A stretch of DNA of 64,000 bases from the NCBI GenBank assembly GCA_047495785.1, contig JBLDXI010000004.1:1-64000 (forward strand), given 5' to 3'. The position numbers and the translations under genes were made by a program. Source of the stretch: Lepidodermella squamata (Eukaryota > Gastrotricha). Under the pieces are notes generated by a model that was not told the origin of the DNA, made no database searches, and saw nothing but the letters and a program-made list of their open reading frames with translations. Shown piece after piece: positions 59,219 through 64,000 of the stretch. Each line of letters opens with the position of its first letter. The stretch's first letter is position 1.

Positions 59219-60993
59219 AGTCGTGATTCTTTTCTTCCGCAGACTCGGCTTTGGGAGTTTTGTGCGATGAAGAAATAAACTGACAGTTGGAGGAGAATTG
59301 CATTTTCTGACCCATGAATAACGAATAACGAAGTTGAAATGAATTAGAATGAAGTTATAAAAATATAAATATTTATTCTTATCTATGGTATGACATGAGT
59401 ACAGAGTTCAGATGTAACGATTAAAGAATGTTATAATATCGTAAAATATCAAATTAGCCAAGCCAGTCGACCTATATTTTCGAGGACAACTCTATATTTG
59501 TATGATATTGTACGAGTGTTTCATTTATTTATTTATTTCGAGCATGTGTCCCAAAGGTGAGAGCTTAACAACAAAAGATGTCACACCGCATACAAAAGTA
59601 ACAAAAAATCAGGTCCAATCAGTCCCTTTCAAAGTCAAACAGGTAAATGCATAGACAACACTGTTACAGATAGGAAACTTTTACTATGGTTAATGCTCAG
59701 AGTTGACGTCAGGGTTGGAGTTTGGGGTTATGGTCCATGTCATGGTTCATGGTCCATGAATGAGGGGTATCGCACTGTAACAGATAGGAAACTAACGATC
59801 TTTCCATAGTGAATTTTTTCGAGCTGTTATTGCAAAGAGTGCGGCACGCGACCACTTTTTATGCCACCCAACGCCTTATCCGCCCATTATAATTTTAATT
59901 AAATTCAAAAATTGAAAAAGCCGCATGTACCCCTTTGAAAAAATAAGATTTTCTGGTCTTAAATACCAGAAGCGGCCCTCTACCTAATGATACCAGGTAC
60001 ACTTTGTGGTCCCTTATGGTCAATTTTCTAAAATTCGCCAAAAAGTGCTATATTTGGTGTTTTTGGGCAATATTGCCATTCTTCTGCCACGGTTGGCTCT
60101 TTCGGAAAAATGTTGAAAAATTTGAAAAAATTAGTGTATCCGTATTGAGAATTTTCTCTATCCAACGAAATAAAATTTGTCGGGTAAATAATTTATTTCG
60201 ATTTTCCGATTCTTTCTTAGCTCGAAAAAGTATTTTTGCCGTAATCTCGTTTGAGCGCGTTTTTTTATAATTAGACCAGGCGAAAGGGAGTCTTGAGTTC
60301 GATAAGCGACCTAGAATTTCTGACACGACTTCTCGTGGCTGGTAAAAGCGCGCTAATTCTCGCCAAAATAATAGCGTTGCAAAGATTTCTGGTTCATTTG
60401 TGTAATTTCAAACCTTGAATTCGGTGACTGGAGAGTCCACCTAGGCTTTTCAGCAGTGTTTTGGATTTGATTTGAGTTAGGCCCTATTTTCACTGATTTC
60501 ACTGAAATGATTGATTAAGGCTCGTTCGGCACTGCAGAGCTTCGAGCTTGGTGCCAGACTAGAATGAAGCTTTGGTACTAGGTCCACGAGATACTCACTA
60601 TCGTCCAACTGGCGAAAGATTACGACGACGTGATTTCTCTACGCAGTTCCTAGTGGTATGGCTAGTCGCGAAGGATGAGCTTGGGCTTTTGAGCCAATTT
60701 ATATCTAATGGTCCACTGTCGTGTCGGTACGAGGGCGCATCTGATTTTTCGGCACTAATAACGGAAATGAATCGCTGAATAATCGGCTAAAGGCCACTGT
60801 CCAAGCCCTCACTGCATATCTCTCGAAACAGAAAAAGAGTATTACCTCGTTACTACTCACCCGCTAGGCCAAATTCATCGTGCACAAAAGCGACAAACTG
60901 CTGATCAGCGAACGACTTTACGATTCTGCGAATTGCGAATAGAAAAAATGGTTATTTTCTCGAATAAATTATGAAAAGCAAAGATATTTCAAC
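59219..60993. other. Intergenic, no gene seen
   Basis: AT-rich, with a (ATTT)n run near 59524. Short ORFs lack motifs. The last 28 bp (60966-60993) are the target sequence of the hAT MITE, repeated at 62990. Confidence 0.45.
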
Positions 60994-61859
60994 CAGGGTT
61001 GGGGCTGTTTAAACAATCTGTTTATACAGTATGTTTAAACATACTGTTTAAACAGGTCCGAAAAATCTGAAAAAACAGGGTTTATACAGGTCGAACAGTG
61101 TTTTAACTACGATCTAACGTAAATGGTATATCGGAGCATAAAAATATAGATAAGTTTTCCCTAACATTTGCTTATGATGTAGTTGATGGTAGATATAAGC
61201 TCTGAGCTCTGAAGAAACAATCGAAAATGGCTGAGTAAATGTCAATCAGTCAGCTGATCGATCACCAATAACCGATAATCGATAACCGATAATCGGTGTC
61301 GAATGCTATAAAGCTGATGTCACCAGCTTGTTCAGCGGCAAAAGTTACCCTAGAATCCAAAGTTTCAAGCCTCTATCTATCATAATAACGAAGATATCGC
61401 GAAATCAGTTTATGCTTCCGGTAGGGTATAATTGGGCGGTTTTGTGCCTTTAAAGTTGAAATGTTCAAAAAAATCGGCAATACCGCTTCCTTTGACCTTG
61501 CAAACCCCCTTAGAAATCCCAGAGGGGTAACTTTTCACGGCGGATCCGAATCCGTTTTCAGAATTTCGGTAGCTGTCATACTTCCGGGAATAATTGAATT
61601 TTTTGAATTATTTTATTACTTTATTGCACCTTCATCATTTTGTCTTTCTGAATGAGAAAATAGTCGAGTAATACATCAAACTATGCAGTTTTTCACGCAG
61701 AATCACGTGGTGCAACTTAAAATTCAACTAGAGATACGGTTACCGAGATGTAGCTTGGAGCAAAATACCTATTTTTACACTATCTGTATATATATACCTG
61801 TTTAAACATGTGTTTAAACAGATCCGAAATTTGAAATATCTGTATAAACCCCAACCCTG
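60994..61859. mobile_element. Nonautonomous hAT-type element, 866 bp
   Basis: It begins CAGGGTTGGGG and ends CCCCAACCCTG, flanked by the perfect 8-bp duplication ATTTCAAC (60986-60993 and 61860-61867). GTTTAAACA motifs are repeated near both ends. No transposase is encoded. It is not closely similar to the hAT at 13556 beyond CAGGGTT. Confidence 0.92.
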
Positions 61860-61882
61860 ATTTCAACCGCAAACGATTGGAA

Positions 61883-63123
61883 GTTTTACAGGATCAACTA
61901 ATTTGCATAATTAATTTTACAGGGAACTTAAGTATTTTGTTGCTACGGGTTGCTACGGGTTGCTACGGGTTGCACCAAGTGACGGTGTTGTCGAGCTGCG
62001 ATTGTAGTCGGCGGGTGCAGTCGAGTGGGGACTTGCCATAGGCCCAGTTGAGCGCGTCGTCCGCATAAGTCCCGTTGGCAACGCGACGCTTGCCATCGTC
62101 CGGCTTGACATCGAGTGGTTGCATATTAGTGGTAAAAAAAGATGAAAAGTAAGGGGCTTAACGGGGAGCCTTGCGGCACGCCGCAGTGAATCTCATGTTC
62201 ACAACTGGTTTCTCCGTCCACTTTCAGCTTGAATCACCTTTCGCGAAGGAAGTCCGAGACCCAGCGGAAAATAGGCTCAGGAACGCCCGCTTCTGGAAGT
62301 TTGTGGATCAGGCCATGATGCCATACTACGTCGAAGGCGCTTTTGAAATCAAGGGCTACAGCGACTAGTTTCCAGTGTCGCGCCAGGGCTATGGCCACGT
62401 CGTTGACCAGACGGAATGAGGGATCTGTGGCGCTTTTGCCTCGCCAAAATCCGAACTGGTGGCTGGGCAGCAAGTTTCTGCTAACGAGATAGTCCATCAG
62501 AACCTTGGTCAGCAGGAGCTCCAGACACTTTCCCAATGCAGAAAGCAGAGCGACGGGACGATAGGAATCAGGTTGCTCTGGATCCTTTCCATCCTTGTGT
62601 ATTGGTACGATAATCGCGATCTTCCAACTTTTGGGCCGCAATTCAGGCTCAGCTCATAAAGTCGGCGCAGGTGAGACGCTAGGCTTGGACCACCATTTTT
62701 TATCACAATGTTCGATATTTCATCATGACCGGGAGCTTTTTGAAAAGCTCTTCCATCGAAGATTTCGGGATTCGAACACTCAGCTTTTTCGGTATGCATA
62801 ATGGCTTTGTGGCGGGGTTAGATTCGATCCCATCGTCTACCGCACGCCAAAAATCGCGATCTGAGGTGAGTTCTGATGTCACAGGAGGAGCTGAGACTAC
62901 TTTGGCGAACGTCTTGGCAATGAGTTCAGCTTTTGCCTTGCTGTCGGTGATGGATTTTCCATTCCCGGTCTTGAGGCTAACAACACGCAAAATTATGAAA
63001 AGCAAAGATATTTCAACCGCTGAATCGCAGCTCGACAACACCGTCACTTGGTGCAACCCGTAGGAACAAAATACTTAAGATCCCTGTAAAATTAATTATG
63101 CAAATTAGTTGATCCTGTAAAAC
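61883..63123 (-). mobile_element. Degenerate non-LTR retrotransposon with inverted 3' ends
   Basis: The minus strand encodes RT blocks in shifted frames: KKAPGHDEISNIVIKNGGP; IAIIVPIHKDGKDPEQPDSY; LVAVALDFKSAFDVVW; GVPQGSPLSPLLF; TYADDALNWAYGKSP (YADD at 62056-62067). TGA follows FLRER, and frame changes occur near 62640-62750 and 62140. The type is jockey/CR1-like by pattern. The 3' tail carries three GTAGCAACCC units (61939-61968). The last ORF codons and 3' UTR recur in opposite orientation at 63025-63123, so two 3' ends face each other. Confidence 0.8.
62990..63020 (+). repeat. Empty-site copy of the hAT MITE target
   Basis: 31 bp (AAATTATGAAAAGC.. ..ATTTCAACCGC) are identical to the sequence interrupted at 60966-60993/61868-61870, with a single ATTTCAAC. 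Confidence 0.9.
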
Positions 63124-64000
63124 AAGGCATTTTCAAGTATTCTGTCGGAACAAGAAAAGTATGTAAAACAGGAAAAATTCTGTATTTATTTCGTTAAAAG
63201 GGAAAAACAAATAACACAGATATATTTACTAAATACTAAAAACAGCTCACGTGAAACAGGATACAGGATTGATGGGATACAGGATTATGGTTACGAGAAA
63301 CCTACAACGAATTACAAAAAAGGAAGCAATTTAATATTACAGGAAACGGCAAGCCGGAAAAAATACAGGAAACATGAAACTAGAAAAAATCCGGATTTTA
63401 CTGACGCATTTTGACTCGAAAAAATCTAGAATATTCCATGTTTAAATTTATCGTTTATTTTTTTACCGATTCCCACGAAATTCATTATCGAATGATGGTT
63501 ATTATTATGTTCACAGGAACTTGTAAAAAAAACAATCGGTTATATTTAAGTGAAAATTAATTGTTCAACAATGGCAAATTTATTCAGAAGCTTGGTCTTT
63601 TTTGTATTTTCTATTTGAGGTATTCAACAATTCAACAAAGGCGGTATGCACCGTCGCCTCGCCAAGTGCCGCTTTCATTGCCACGGCTGTCGCTTCTGTC
63701 ACAAAACATAAATTGTAATTTAAAAAAATTGACATTTTTCATGTGCGAGGCAATCAGTTTCCATCTCCCCGAACGTCAGCACACCGCTTTTGATGACTTT
63801 GAAGGCTTTGTTAGGGCCACCGCCCGCTAAAACCGCGCGTTTTCTGGATACAAATAAATTGATAAATGTTAAGGTGGAAAGATATTGAGCAATTTTTTAC
63901 ATTGTAAATCTCGCTGTAGGCCGTCTCAACCTTGAGACGGCAAACTGTGCCCGGCGTGCGGCGCTCTTCGTAAATAGCCTCAGCCGTTTTCAACATTGAA
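63124..64000. other. Window end, no gene seen
   Basis: AT-rich. The short ORFs at 63561-63996 show no recognisable motif and have no supporting splice structure. Confidence 0.4.

Noticed and set aside
62171-63063. Plus-strand ORFs across the RT region
   Set aside because: They are shadows of the minus-strand reverse transcriptase. The minus-strand frames carry the conserved RT motifs including YADD.

Overview
The window is eukaryotic and reads as a small-bodied invertebrate genome. Genes are split by short GT-AG introns, mostly about 40-100 bp. The genes are animal-type: a class C (GABA-B-like) GPCR, C-type lectin domain (CTLD) proteins, trypsin-like proteases and a WAP-like cysteine-rich secreted protein. 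There are many transposons: hAT, piggyBac, an LTR retroelement, a non-LTR retroelement and many foldback/MITE elements. I cannot fix the phylum from sequence alone; nematode, tardigrade or another small invertebrate are all possible. Exon models were built by hand from splice sites, reading-frame continuity and comparison of paralogues inside the window.

Layout. (1) 19-12956 is a giant, almost perfect palindrome. Two 5.86 kb arms flank a 1.2 kb spacer. Each arm carries a GABA-B-like receptor, exon 1 of a trypsin-like protease, a degenerate transposon-type ORF and an identical run of 56 CAG/CTG units. (2) 13010-17296 holds a foldback element and an intact hAT transposon with a perfect 8-bp target duplication (CTCTGTGC). 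A nonautonomous piggyBac element sits in the first hAT intron. (3) 18055-59218 is a lectin cluster. Genes A (minus), C, E and I (plus) have complete, phase-consistent exon models. Copies B and F carry damage, and four smaller relics lie between them. (4) Other genes interleave with the cluster: the WAP-like gene (24459-26079) with a broken second copy (56303-57033), a trypsin-like protease cut by an LTR retroelement (32608-35204), two damaged copies of a small PLDLS-motif C2H2 zinc-finger gene in opposite orientations (43513-44111 and 55532-55967), and a secreted LamG-like protein (54286-55035). (5) 60994-63123 holds a hAT-derived MITE whose empty target site also survives in the window, and a degenerate non-LTR retrotransposon with inverted 3' ends.

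How it fits together. The dominant theme is birth-and-death evolution of a secreted CTLD family. Its N-terminal half is a repeating set of short cysteine-rich exons that I do not recognise as a named domain. Inference only: such proteins usually act at body surfaces, in the gut or in defence, and the secreted WAP-like, protease and LamG-like neighbours would fit that. The two least expected signals are the giant palindrome, and a row of small hairpins with covarying stems in the leader of the LTR retroelement.
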